Below, piece after piece: positions 25,956 through 36,111 of a stretch of DNA of 64,000 bases. Below the pieces are notes generated by a model. It made no database searches. It was not told where the DNA came from and saw only the letters and a list, made by a program, of their open reading frames with translations. Every line of letters begins with the position of its first letter. Positions within the stretch are counted from its first letter, which is position 1. The DNA comes from Thermus brockianus (GTDB lineage: Bacteria; Deinococcota; Deinococci; Deinococcales; Thermaceae). The translations under genes were made by a program, and so were the position numbers. The stretch is from assembly GCF_001880325.1 (NCBI RefSeq), contig NZ_CP016312.1, forward strand, positions 558,001 to 622,000. Direction: 5' to 3'.

Positions 25956-26458
25956 GAGGCCCCCTCCAGGAACTCCCGCACCACCCCAAGGAAGCGCCTT
26001 CCGTCCAGAAGGAGGGCCAAAAGGGCCCAGAGCAAGGCCATGCGGAAGGCCTCGGGGGCGAGGAAGGCGGCGAAATAGAAGGGGGCGAAGGTGGCGGGCA
26101 CCTGGAGGAGCATGGAGAGGCTCTTGCTGGGGTAGCGGAGGAGGAGGGTGAGGGCCACGACCATCCAGGCGAGGCCAGGGCCCACGGGCACTAGGCCCGC
26201 CCCCACCAGGTAGGCGAAGCCCGCCCAGGCGAGGCCGGCGTCCAGGGGATAGTCCCAGGGGGCGAGGGGGGAGGGCCGCCTCGAGGCCCGGGCCAGCATG
26301 CCGTCCAGAACGTCCAGGGTCCAGCCCAGGAGGAGGAGGTGCACCACCTTCGCCAAGGCTTCCGGCCCCTCCCCCACCTCTCCCAGGAGGAGAAGGACCA
26401 CCCCGCCCCGGCCCAGGGTGCACAGGTCGGCGAGGAGGCGCAGGCTAGCCTTCCCCAT
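25952..26458 (-). CDS. CDP-alcohol phosphatidyltransferase-like membrane protein
   Basis: A 168-aa protein with several hydrophobic helices. DVLDGMLAR matches the start of the CDP-alcohol phosphotransferase signature (DxxDGxxAR), but the second half is altered: the expected Gly is missing before DYPLD, though two Asp residues at the right mutual spacing remain. It may make a phospholipid or be divergent. ATG 26458 overlaps the end of the sirtuin gene by 14 bp, so the two are probably cotranscribed. An upstream in-frame start at 26473 is possible. Confidence 0.62.
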   Translation of the reverse strand: MGKASLRLLADLCTLGRGGVVLLLLGEVGEGPEALAKVVHLLLLGWTLDVLDGMLARASRRPSPLAPWDYPLDAGLAWAGFAYLVGAGLVPVGPGLAWMVVALTLLLRYPSKSLSMLLQVPATFAPFYFAAFLAPEAFRMALLWALLALLLDGRRFLGVVREFLEGAS

Positions 26459-27182
26459 AGACCAAGGCCCCAAGCCCCTCCACCGCCCCCTGGCGCAAGG
26501 AGAGGTGGGCCAAGGGGGTCAAGGGGGTGGGCTCGGGGTTCACCTCCACCAGGTAAGCCCCGGCGGCGAAGGCGATGCGCCCCAAGGAGGCGGCGGGCTC
26601 CACCTCGGCGCTGGTGCCCACCACCAGGGCCACGTCCGCCTCGGCGAAGGCGCTCTCCGCCCTCTCCCAGGCCCCTTCGGGCAAGAACTCCCCAAACCAG
26701 ACCACATCGGGCCGGGCCCGGTGGCCGCAAGCCGGGCAGAAGGGCGGGGGCGTGAAGGCCTCGGGAAGGGGGAAGCGCACCCCGCAGGCCTCGCACCGGG
26801 CCCGGAGGAGGTTGCCGTGGAGCTCCACCAGGTTCTGGCTCCCCGCCCAGGCATGGAGGCCGTCCACGTTCTGCGTCACCAGGAGGAAGCTTCCCCCCCG
26901 GGCGAGCACCCTCCTTTCCAGCTCCACCAGGGCGTGGTGGGCGGGGTTGGGCTTGGCCTCCCGCACCTTGGCGATGCGCCAGGCGTACCAGGCCCAGACC
27001 TTCTCCGGGTCCCGGGCATAGGCCTCGGGGGTGGCGTACTCCAAGGGGTTAAAGTTCCGCCAAAGCCCCTCGGCGTCCCGGAAGGTGGGGATGCCCGAGG
27101 GCTTGGAGATGCCGGCCCCCGTGAGGACCGCCACCCGTTTGGCCTCCTCAAGCCGCTTGCGCGCCTCGGCAAGCCCTGCCAT
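26445..27182 (-). CDS. cobB: NAD-dependent protein deacylase (sirtuin)
   Basis: Removes acyl groups from lysine using NAD+, giving nicotinamide and O-acyl-ADP-ribose. The 245-aa protein has GAGISKPSGIPTFRD, TQNVDGLHAWAG with the catalytic His in VELHG, two zinc CxxC pairs (CEAC, CPAC) and VVGTSAEVEPAA. ATG 27182 was chosen over GTG 27188. It diverges from an NAD(P)HX repair gene. Confidence 0.93.
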   Translation of the reverse strand: MAGLAEARKRLEEAKRVAVLTGAGISKPSGIPTFRDAEGLWRNFNPLEYATPEAYARDPEKVWAWYAWRIAKVREAKPNPAHHALVELERRVLARGGSFLLVTQNVDGLHAWAGSQNLVELHGNLLRARCEACGVRFPLPEAFTPPPFCPACGHRARPDVVWFGEFLPEGAWERAESAFAEADVALVVGTSAEVEPAASLGRIAFAAGAYLVEVNPEPTPLTPLAHLSLRQGAVEGLGALVYGEG

Positions 27183-27203
27183 CCTCACCCCATCCTAGCG
27201 CGG

Positions 27204-27209
27204 TAGGCT
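27204..27209 (+). promoter_or_regulatory. -10 element of leaderless nnr gene
   Basis: TAGGCT, then AAAGGGG (7 nt), then ATG 27217. The 7-nt gap could also act as a weak ribosome-binding site. Confidence 0.5.
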
Positions 27210-27216
27210 AAAGGGG

Positions 27217-28662
27217 ATGCGGCTTTTCACCCCCGAGGCCATGCGGGAAGCGGACGGAAAGGCGGCGGCCATGGGCTACCCCACCCTCCTCCTCATGGAG
27301 TGGGCGGGGATGAAGGCGGCCCGCGTTTACCGGAGGCTTTTCGGTAAGGCCCCCGCGGTGGTCCTCGCCGGCAAGGGGAATAACGGCGGGGACGGCCTGG
27401 CCCTGGCCCGGCACCTCCTCCTTGGGGGGGTGCCCGTGCGGGTCTACGCCGCCAGCGGGCAAGGGGGGGATGCCCTCCAAATGCGCCAGGCCCTGGAGGC
27501 CCTAGGCCTTCCCCTCCTCCCCCTGGAGGAGGCCTCCTGGCGGGAAGGAGAGGTGTTGGTGGACGCCCTTTTCGGCACCGGGCTCAAGGGACCCCTGGAG
27601 GGGTTTTACGCCGGGCTCGTGGACCGGGTGAACGCCTCGTGCCTCCCCGTCCTCGCCCTGGACCTCCCCTCGGGCCTTCCCTTCTCCCCCCACGTGCGGG
27701 CCACGGCCACCCTCGCCTTCGCCGCCCTGAAAACCCCCCACCTCCTCTACCGGGAGGCCTGCGGCAAGCTCTTCCTGGCCGAGATCGGCCTGCCCCAAGC
27801 CCTCCTGGAGCGGGAAGACCTCCCCGAGGTGGCAACCCCCCAGGCCCTAAGGCCCCTCCTCCCCAAGCGCCCCCTCACCGCCCACAAGGGGAGCGTGGGC
27901 CGGGTGGGGGTGCTCGGGGGCTACCGCGGGGATGGTCTCCGCTACGCCGGGGCTCCCCTCCTCGCCGCCCTGGGCGCCTACCGCATGGGGGCGGGGCTCG
28001 TGCACCTCGTCCTCCCGGAGGGAACGCCCCTGGAACCCCTGGAGGCCGTCTTCCACCCCGTGCCCGCCCCTGCTCTCCCCCCCGTGAAGGTGGAGGCCCT
28101 GGCGGTGGGCATGGGCGGGGGACCCTGGGGGAAGGCCTGGGCCCTGGAAGCCCTCAAGGCGGGCCTCCCCACGGTCTTGGACGCCGACGCCCTGCACCTC
28201 GAGGTGGTGGCCCTCTACCGCCAGGCCGGCGTGAAGGCGGTCCTCACCCCCCACGCTGGGGAGGCGGGAAGGCTGCTTGGCGCCCCCCCAGAGGCGGTGG
28301 CCCAGGACCCCTTGGCCGCCGCCCGGGCCCTGGCGGAGGCCACGGGCCTCACCGTGGTCCTCAAGGGAAACCCCACGGTGGTGGCGGAGGGAGGCCGGCT
28401 TTCCGTGAACCCCACGGGCAACCCCGCCCTGGCCACCGGGGGCACGGGGGACGTCCTGGCGGGGGCCATCGCCGCCCTCCTGGCCGCAGGGCTTCCCCCC
28501 TTTGACGCCGCAAGGCTCGCCGTCTACCTCCACGGCCTTGCCGGGGACCTCCTGGCGGAGGAAAGGGGGGTGGGCCTCCTGGCCCGGGAGGTGGCGGAGG
28601 CCCTGCCCCGGGCGCGGCGGGCCTTGGAAAAGGGCCTAGGCCTCCCCTTCGCCCTGGTATAG
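27217..28662 (+). CDS. nnr: Bifunctional NAD(P)H-hydrate epimerase / ADP-dependent dehydratase
   Basis: Repairs hydrated NAD(P)H (NAD(P)HX). The N-terminal YjeF_N epimerase domain (about 1-200) carries VVLAGKGNNGGDGLALARHL and an Asp in LVDALFGTGL. The C-terminal kinase-like dehydratase domain (about 210-475) carries LDADALHL, LTPHAGEAGRLL and the active-site NPALATGGTGDVLAG. Its 481-aa length is normal for the fused form. The neighbouring sirtuin also uses NAD+. Confidence 0.94.
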   Translation: MRLFTPEAMREADGKAAAMGYPTLLLMEWAGMKAARVYRRLFGKAPAVVLAGKGNNGGDGLALARHLLLGGVPVRVYAASGQGGDALQMRQALEALGLPLLPLEEASWREGEVLVDALFGTGLKGPLEGFYAGLVDRVNASCLPVLALDLPSGLPFSPHVRATATLAFAALKTPHLLYREACGKLFLAEIGLPQALLEREDLPEVATPQALRPLLPKRPLTAHKGSVGRVGVLGGYRGDGLRYAGAPLLAALGAYRMGAGLVHLVLPEGTPLEPLEAVFHPVPAPALPPVKVEALAVGMGGGPWGKAWALEALKAGLPTVLDADALHLEVVALYRQAGVKAVLTPHAGEAGRLLGAPPEAVAQDPLAAARALAEATGLTVVLKGNPTVVAEGGRLSVNPTGNPALATGGTGDVLAGAIAALLAAGLPPFDAARLAVYLHGLAGDLLAEERGVGLLAREVAEALPRARRALEKGLGLPFALV

Positions 28663-28682
28663 TCTTGGGCGAGGGCTTCGCC

Positions 28683-29555
28683 ATGGCACCCCGCCTCTAC
28701 GTCCCCGCCACCCTGGCCAACCTGGGCTCGGGCTTTGACGCCCTGGGCGCGGCCTTGGACCTCTACCTGGAGGTGGAGGCCACGCCGGCCCGGGAGGACG
28801 CCTTTCTCTACGAAGGGGAGGGCAAGGTGGAGGGGACGGACAACCTCATCCACCAAGGCTACCGGGCGGGGATGGCGGCTTTGGGCCTGAAGGCGGAGCC
28901 CCTCTTCATCCGCGCCTTCAACCCCATCCCCTTGGCCCGGGGTATGGGGAGCTCCTCCGCCGCCCTGGTGGCGGGGGTGGCCTTGGCGGACTGGGTTTCC
29001 GGGGGGCGGCTGGGCCGGGATGGGGTCTTCCGGGTAGCGGCCCGACTGGAGGGCCACCCGGACAACGTGGCCCCCGCGGTCTACGGGGGATTTGTGGCCG
29101 CCCTTAGCGAACCCCCCCTGGCCATCCCCCTGCCGAGGCCTGAAGGGGTGCGCTTCGTCCTCGCCGTGCCTCCCTACGCGGTGCCCACCCCCTTGGCCCG
29201 GGCGGCCCTACCGGAAAGGGTGCCCTTGGCCGATGCCGTCTACAACCTGGCCCGAAGCGCCCTTTGGCCCGCTGCCCTATGCTCCGGGCGCCTCGAGGCC
29301 CTAAAGGAGGCCTGCCGGGACCGCCTCCACCAACCCCACCGGGCCCACCTCATGCCCGGGGTCCTGGAGGCCCTGGAAGGGGCCCTGGAGGCGGGAGCCT
29401 TGGCCGCCTTCGTGGGCGGGGCTGGCCCCACCGTGGCCGCCTTGGTGCGCCAAGGGGAGGAGGAAAGGGTAGCCCAGGCCCTGGAGGCCTACCGCGGCCA
29501 GGGCCAGACCTTGGTCCTGAACCTAGGGGAGGGATACTTTTGGAAGGGAACCTGA
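28683..29555 (+). CDS. thrB: Homoserine kinase (GHMP family)
   Basis: Phosphorylates homoserine with ATP on the way to threonine. The 290-aa call has the N-terminal ATLANLGSGFDALG, the GHMP phosphate loop PLARGMGSSSAALVAG (about 80-95), EGHPDNVAPAVYGG, and the C-terminal GAGPTVAAL. ATG 28683 gives the normal N-terminus; an in-frame TTG at 28665 would add six residues. The end overlaps the following TTG-initiated gene by 16 bp. Confidence 0.92.
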   Translation: MAPRLYVPATLANLGSGFDALGAALDLYLEVEATPAREDAFLYEGEGKVEGTDNLIHQGYRAGMAALGLKAEPLFIRAFNPIPLARGMGSSSAALVAGVALADWVSGGRLGRDGVFRVAARLEGHPDNVAPAVYGGFVAALSEPPLAIPLPRPEGVRFVLAVPPYAVPTPLARAALPERVPLADAVYNLARSALWPAALCSGRLEALKEACRDRLHQPHRAHLMPGVLEALEGALEAGALAAFVGGAGPTVAALVRQGEEERVAQALEAYRGQGQTLVLNLGEGYFWKGT

Positions 29556-30280
29556 ACACCATCCCTCTTACGGAGCTTCTAGAGCTCATCCACGGCCACC
29601 GCCGCTCGGGGGTTTTGGCGGTGCAGGTGGGCCCCTTGCCCCTCTCCTTGCGCTTTTCCGCCGGGGAGGTGGTGGGGGCGGCCATCCTGGACTGGGAGGG
29701 CCTCGAGGCCCTCTTCACCTTCCCCCTCCACCCCAAGGAAGGCCCCTTCCGCTTCCAGCCCAGCCCCCCTTCCCAAGAACCCCCTCTCCTCCCCTTCGCC
29801 GCCCTGCTGGGGGAGTGGGCCCGGGTCAACGACGAGTGGGATCGCTTCCGCACCCTGGTGGACTCCCCGAGCCGCGTCCTGGAGGCCATCCGCCCCAAAC
29901 CGCCCCTAGAGGTCTTCCAGGGGGGGAAAAGCGTCCGGGCCGCCGCCAAGGCCTGGGGCGTACCCCTCCTCATCGCCATGGAGCGGGCCTACATGGGGGT
30001 CAGGGAAGGGGACCTCTACCCCTTGCGCCGCTACGCCTGGTACGCCCTGCGCATCCGCTACCAGGGCCGGAAGGGCAAGACGCTGGAGGAGTACGGCCAG
30101 CTCCAGGCCCTCCTGGACGGCACCCGCAACCTGGGCGAGGTCATCGCCAGCGGGGTGCCCGTGGGCCTGGTGCGCCGTTACCTGGTCCAGGCCCTAAGCA
30201 CCGGGGAGGTCGCACCCCCGGGGCGGGGCTGGCTCTTAAGGGACCTCACCTGGGAGATGGAAAAGGAAGGGGAAGCCTAG
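29540..30280 (+). CDS. DUF4388 (PATAN-like) domain protein
   Basis: A 246-aa soluble protein. Its N-terminus (LTELLELIHGHRRSGVL, then LRFSAGEVVGA) matches the DUF4388 pattern common in Thermus and delta-proteobacteria and often tied to gliding, polarity or signalling systems. The rest is helical without known catalytic residues. I chose TTG 29540 because GGGGAGGG lies 7 nt upstream inside thrB; longer frames run antisense or through thrB. The stop lies in a perfect 26-bp palindrome. Confidence 0.72.
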   Translation: MEGNLNTIPLTELLELIHGHRRSGVLAVQVGPLPLSLRFSAGEVVGAAILDWEGLEALFTFPLHPKEGPFRFQPSPPSQEPPLLPFAALLGEWARVNDEWDRFRTLVDSPSRVLEAIRPKPPLEVFQGGKSVRAAAKAWGVPLLIAMERAYMGVREGDLYPLRRYAWYALRIRYQGRKGKTLEEYGQLQALLDGTRNLGEVIASGVPVGLVRRYLVQALSTGEVAPPGRGWLLRDLTWEMEKEGEA

Positions 30281-30296
30281 GCGCGCCTAGGCTTCC
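30271..30296. terminator. 26-bp perfect palindrome, probable convergent terminator
   Basis: GGAAGCCTAGGCG followed by its exact reverse complement. It contains the DUF4388 stop codon (30278-30280) and lies 12 bp beyond the Thx stop on the other strand. On the minus strand it is followed by CCTTCCTTTTCC, a weak U-tract, so it likely ends the S20-Thx transcript and could also serve the plus-strand gene. Confidence 0.55.
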
Positions 30297-30308
30297 AACC
30301 CCCTTCGG

Positions 30309-30392
30309 TTACTTCTTCTTGCGGGGGCGGTACTTGCCGTAGGAGCCCCGCCAGATCTTGCCCCTGCGGGTGCGACGGTCGCCCTTGCCCAT
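30309..30392 (-). CDS. thx: 30S ribosomal protein Thx
   Basis: A 27-codon gene for the very basic peptide that binds the head of the Thermus 30S subunit. The sequence starts [14 protein letters not shown] and ends in KYRPRKKK, differing from the T. thermophilus peptide as I remember it by perhaps one residue. AAGGAGGG lies just upstream of the ATG. It follows the S20 gene by 11 bp, so S20 and Thx form an operon. Confidence 0.95.
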   Translation of the reverse strand: MGKGDRRTRRGKIWRGSYGKYRPRKKK

Positions 30393-30403
30393 GCCTTCCC
30401 TCC

Positions 30404-30703
30404 TTAGGCGCTAGCCCCTTGGGCGGAAAGGAGCTGGTGCACCTTGCGCATCAGCCGGGACTTCCTGCGGGCGGCGGCGTTCTTGTGCAGGGTAGACCCC
30501 TTGGCCGCCTTGTCAATGAGGCTCTCGGCCTTGCGCAGGATCTTGATGGCCTCCTCCGCCTTGCCCTCCTGGGCCAACTGGACGGCCTTCTTGCTCAGGG
30601 TCTTGATGGCCGACTTCTTGGCCTTGTTGCGAAGCCGGCGCTTCAAGGACTGCCGGTGCCGCTTTAAAGCGGAAAGGTTCCTCTTGGGCTTCTTCTGCGC
30701 CAT
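30404..30703 (-). CDS. rpsT: 30S ribosomal protein S20
   Basis: A 99-aa, Lys/Arg-rich, all-helical primary 16S-binding protein. The N-terminus [16 protein letters not shown] and the segment [20 protein letters not shown] are diagnostic. The C-terminus is a few residues shorter than in T. thermophilus. GGGGAG precedes ATG 30703. It is the first gene of a two-gene operon with thx and has its own promoter. Confidence 0.97.
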   Translation of the reverse strand: MAQKKPKRNLSALKRHRQSLKRRLRNKAKKSAIKTLSKKAVQLAQEGKAEEAIKILRKAESLIDKAAKGSTLHKNAAARRKSRLMRKVHQLLSAQGASA

Positions 30704-30742
30704 CGTTCTCCCCTTATGCCCCCTCGGGGCAGACCAGGCCTA

Positions 30743-30761
30743 AGTGTAGCACACCCCCGCC

Positions 30762-30772
<11 letters not shown>
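30743..30772 (-). promoter_or_regulatory. rpsT-thx promoter
   Basis: On the minus strand: -35 TTGCCC (30772-30767), 18-bp spacer, -10 TACACT (30748-30743). The -35 lies in the last codons of the upstream gene. The leader is about 30 nt and contains GCCCCGAGGGGGC, which can form a small hairpin. Confidence 0.6.
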
Positions 30773-33626
<2,854 letters not shown>

Positions 33627-33632
33627 GGCGCC

Positions 33633-33638
33633 ACTATA
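33633..33638 (-). promoter_or_regulatory. -10 element of leaderless transsulfuration-family gene
   Basis: On the minus strand TATAGT, then GGCGCC (6 nt), then ATG 33626. Confidence 0.55.
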
Positions 33639-34188
33639 CGCCCTCCATGGGCCTCAGGGGCACCTCGTGGCCCGTGGCGTAAAGGGTGCCCGCCTCCGCC
33701 TCGAGGCGCAGCCGGGGCAGGGGGAACCGGGGTGGACCGTACACCGCCTTTCCGCCCAGCAAGGGGTCAAAGGCGCCAAAGTGGCAGGGGCAACCCAGAA
33801 AAGGCCTCTCGTAGCGGAAGTTGTAGAGGATGGAGGCGGCCTCGGGGTCGGGGACGTAGTTCAGGGTGCACCCCTGGTGGGTGCAGATACGGCTAAAGGC
33901 GATGTAGTGCTCCCCCTCTAGGGAAAGCCCCCCAGGGGCGGGCTCGGGAAGCCTTAGGAGGAAGGACTTAAGCTCCCCTAGGGGCAGGGGATAGGCAAAG
34001 GGCTTCGCCTGCCATACCTCTAGCTCCCCCAGGCGGGCCACCGCCACCTTGGGACCATCGTTCCAAGTGGGCTCCCCTACCTCCGGCCGGGGCCGGAAAC
34101 GAAGGTTATAGGTGCGCAGGCCGAACCAGGCGAAAAAACCCCCGGCCACGGCCACGGGCACGTAGAAGAAGAGGTCCCTCCGCCTCAT
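33634..34188 (-). CDS. Rieske [2Fe-2S] protein
   Basis: A 184-aa membrane-anchored electron carrier. The N-terminal RRRDLFFYVPVAVAGGFFAWF resembles a twin-arginine signal or uncleaved anchor. Cluster motifs CTHQGC and CPCHFGAF supply two Cys and two His. Tail-to-head coupling with the CcmI-cytochrome gene (ATGA at 34185-34188) makes it the last gene of the ccm unit. No cytochrome b gene is adjacent, so it may serve a bc-type complex encoded elsewhere or a different redox role. Confidence 0.88.
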   Translation of the reverse strand: MRRRDLFFYVPVAVAGGFFAWFGLRTYNLRFRPRPEVGEPTWNDGPKVAVARLGELEVWQAKPFAYPLPLGELKSFLLRLPEPAPGGLSLEGEHYIAFSRICTHQGCTLNYVPDPEAASILYNFRYERPFLGCPCHFGAFDPLLGGKAVYGPPRFPLPRLRLEAEAGTLYATGHEVPLRPMEGV

Positions 34189-35165
34189 AGACCCTGGAGG
34201 TAGGCCAAAAGCGCCGCAAGCTCCCCCTCGGAGAGGGGCACGGGGGGCATCTGGCCCCTTCCCTTGAGCACGATCTCCCGCACCGCCTCCGGCGCCTTCA
34301 GGATGGGGTTTCCCTTAAGCCTCGGCCCCACACCCCCTTCCCCTTCCGCCCCGTGGCAAAGGGCACAGCGGGCCAGGTAGACGCTTTGCCCATCCTTGCC
34401 CCCTTGGGCCTGGGCCCGGGCCATGGCGATGAGGCCTTCCACCCTTTCCTTGGCCTCGCCCCCCACCTCCAGGTAGCGCTCCCAAGCGGCGATGGCCCGG
34501 TCCATCTCCCCCTTTTGGAAGTAGAGGTTGCCCAGGAAAAGCCAGCCCTCTGCGGCCTTGGGATCGGCGTGCTGGGCGATTTCCAGGAACATCTGGGCTT
34601 CCTCTAGCCTTCCCCCCATGAAGAGGAGGATGCCCACCCGCCGCACGGCCTCCACGTTCCTGGGGTCTTTCTTCAGCACCTCCAGGTAGGCCTCCGCCGC
34701 CTGGTCAAAGGCCTGAAGCGCATAGGCCCTCCGGCCCCAGGCAAGGAGGTCCTCCACCGCCCCCGTCCTCCTCGCCTTGTCCGCCAAGGCCTTGAGCTCC
34801 CGAGCCTCGGCCCGCTGCGTCACCGTGGTCTCCCCGGGCAGGCGGGGAAGGGTGTAGCGCCAAAGGCCCACCCCTAGGAGGACCACCACCCCCAAGGCCA
34901 GGGCCACGGGCAAGGGGTTGAGGGGGCGCTTCTCCGGCGGGCGGTAGCCCTCCAGGGCCTTTTCCAAGGCCACCATGCGGGCGAGGGCCAGCTTTTTCTC
35001 CTCGCCCTCGAGGGCCTCCACCTCGGCCCGCAAAACCTCCAGCTCCCTAAGAAGCTCCTCCCGCCTGGGCGGCTCGGGAAAGGGCTCCTTTGGGCCCAGG
35101 AGGGGCCTGAGGGCCAGGGCGAGCCCCAGGAGGAAAAGGATGAGGAAAAGGAGGGTGGCGGTCAT
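34185..35165 (-). CDS. ccmI: CcmI-like TPR protein fused to a cytochrome c domain
   Basis: A 326-aa protein in three parts. The N-terminal part is CcmI-like, with helix 3-20, a charged coiled coil (about 30-75) and a second helix 85-103. TPR repeats follow (about 125-245). The C-terminal mono-heme c domain has C267ALCH271 and probable Met ligand M306. CcmI presents apocytochrome c to the heme lyase CcmF/H; fusion to a cytochrome is unusual. ATG 35165 overlaps the ccmH stop. Confidence 0.83.
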   Translation of the reverse strand: MTATLLFLILFLLGLALALRPLLGPKEPFPEPPRREELLRELEVLRAEVEALEGEEKKLALARMVALEKALEGYRPPEKRPLNPLPVALALGVVVLLGVGLWRYTLPRLPGETTVTQRAEARELKALADKARRTGAVEDLLAWGRRAYALQAFDQAAEAYLEVLKKDPRNVEAVRRVGILLFMGGRLEEAQMFLEIAQHADPKAAEGWLFLGNLYFQKGEMDRAIAAWERYLEVGGEAKERVEGLIAMARAQAQGGKDGQSVYLARCALCHGAEGEGGVGPRLKGNPILKAPEAVREIVLKGRGQMPPVPLSEGELAALLAYLQGL

Positions 35166-35578
35166 GCCGGGGGCTCCTTCAGGCGGCGCTCCGCCTCCTC
35201 CAGAAGGTCCTGGGGTACCCTCTTGGGGCGGAAGTAGGCGAAAAGGCCCAAGCCCAAGAGGAGAAGGGCCAAGCCGGGCAACACCCACGCCCAAAGGGTC
35301 ACCCCCCGCCTAGGGGGCTCGTACAGGATCCACTCCCCGTACCGGTCCACGAAGAAGGCCTTGATCTCCTCCTCCGTCTTGCCCTCCTGAAGCATCTCGG
35401 CGATGAGGCGCCGCATCTCCACCGCCACCCCCGAGTTGCTCTCGGCGGCGCTCTCCCCTTGGCACACGGGGCAGCGGAGCTCCCGGGCGATGCGGAAGAC
35501 CTCCGGGGAAAGGTCAGGGGGAGGCCCCGCTTGACCCAGGGCGGGCACAAGCAAAAGGGCGAGGAGAACCCACCTCAC
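35162..35578 (-). CDS. ccmH: Cytochrome c maturation protein CcmH
   Basis: A 138-aa membrane-anchored thiol reductase of apocytochrome CXXCH cysteines. It has a signal peptide, the diagnostic RCPVCQGESAAESNS motif, and a C-terminal transmembrane helix. It is coupled by 4-bp overlaps to ccmG upstream and ccmI downstream. Confidence 0.95.
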   Translation of the reverse strand: MRWVLLALLLVPALGQAGPPPDLSPEVFRIARELRCPVCQGESAAESNSGVAVEMRRLIAEMLQEGKTEEEIKAFFVDRYGEWILYEPPRRGVTLWAWVLPGLALLLLGLGLFAYFRPKRVPQDLLEEAERRLKEPPA

Positions 35579-36111
35579 GGCAACACCTCCTTTAGGTACT
35601 TCTCCAAGGTGGCCTGGTCTATGGCCCCGGCGTGGCGGGCCAGGACCCGCCCCTCCCGGTCTATGAAGAAGGTTTCCGGCACCCCGTACATCCCGTAGTC
35701 CACCCCCACCCGGCCCCGGGGGTCAAAGACCTGGGGGAAAGTGAGGCCAAACTGGGCGATGAACCGGAGGGCCTCCGGCTCCTTGTCCTGGGTGTTCACC
35801 CCAAGGAAAAGCACCCGGCCCCGATGGGCGCGCCAAGCGGCCTCCAGCACCGGGGCCTCCTCGTAGCAGGCAGGGTAACACCAGCTGGCCCAGAAGTTGA
35901 GGACGATGGGCTGCTGGCCCAGGTGGTCCGCAAGGCGGAACGCCTCCCCCCACTCCGCCCGGTAAGGGGGTAGGACGGGCAGGGTGAAGTCGGGGGCGGG
36001 ACGCCGCTCCTTGGCCAGAACCGAGGGGAGCTCCTTGGGGTTCCGCTGCATGCCCCAGAGGAATAACCCCCCCAAGGCCAATACGAGAAGCACCCAAAGC
36101 CAGGCCCTCAT
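35575..36111 (-). CDS. ccmG: Thioredoxin-like CcmG/DsbE, atypical CxxxC site
   Basis: A 178-aa membrane-anchored thioredoxin fold that normally reduces CcmH and apocytochrome c. It has the N-terminal anchor (LWVLLVLALGGLFLWGM), the DFTLPVL entry, and the active-site context WASWCYPACYEEAP. The cysteines are separated by three residues (C-Y-P-A-C), not the usual two. The cis-Pro region (MYGVPETFFIDREG) is normal. It sits between ccmF and ccmH with 4-bp overlaps. Confidence 0.92.
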   Translation of the reverse strand: MRAWLWVLLVLALGGLFLWGMQRNPKELPSVLAKERRPAPDFTLPVLPPYRAEWGEAFRLADHLGQQPIVLNFWASWCYPACYEEAPVLEAAWRAHRGRVLFLGVNTQDKEPEALRFIAQFGLTFPQVFDPRGRVGVDYGMYGVPETFFIDREGRVLARHAGAIDQATLEKYLKEVLP

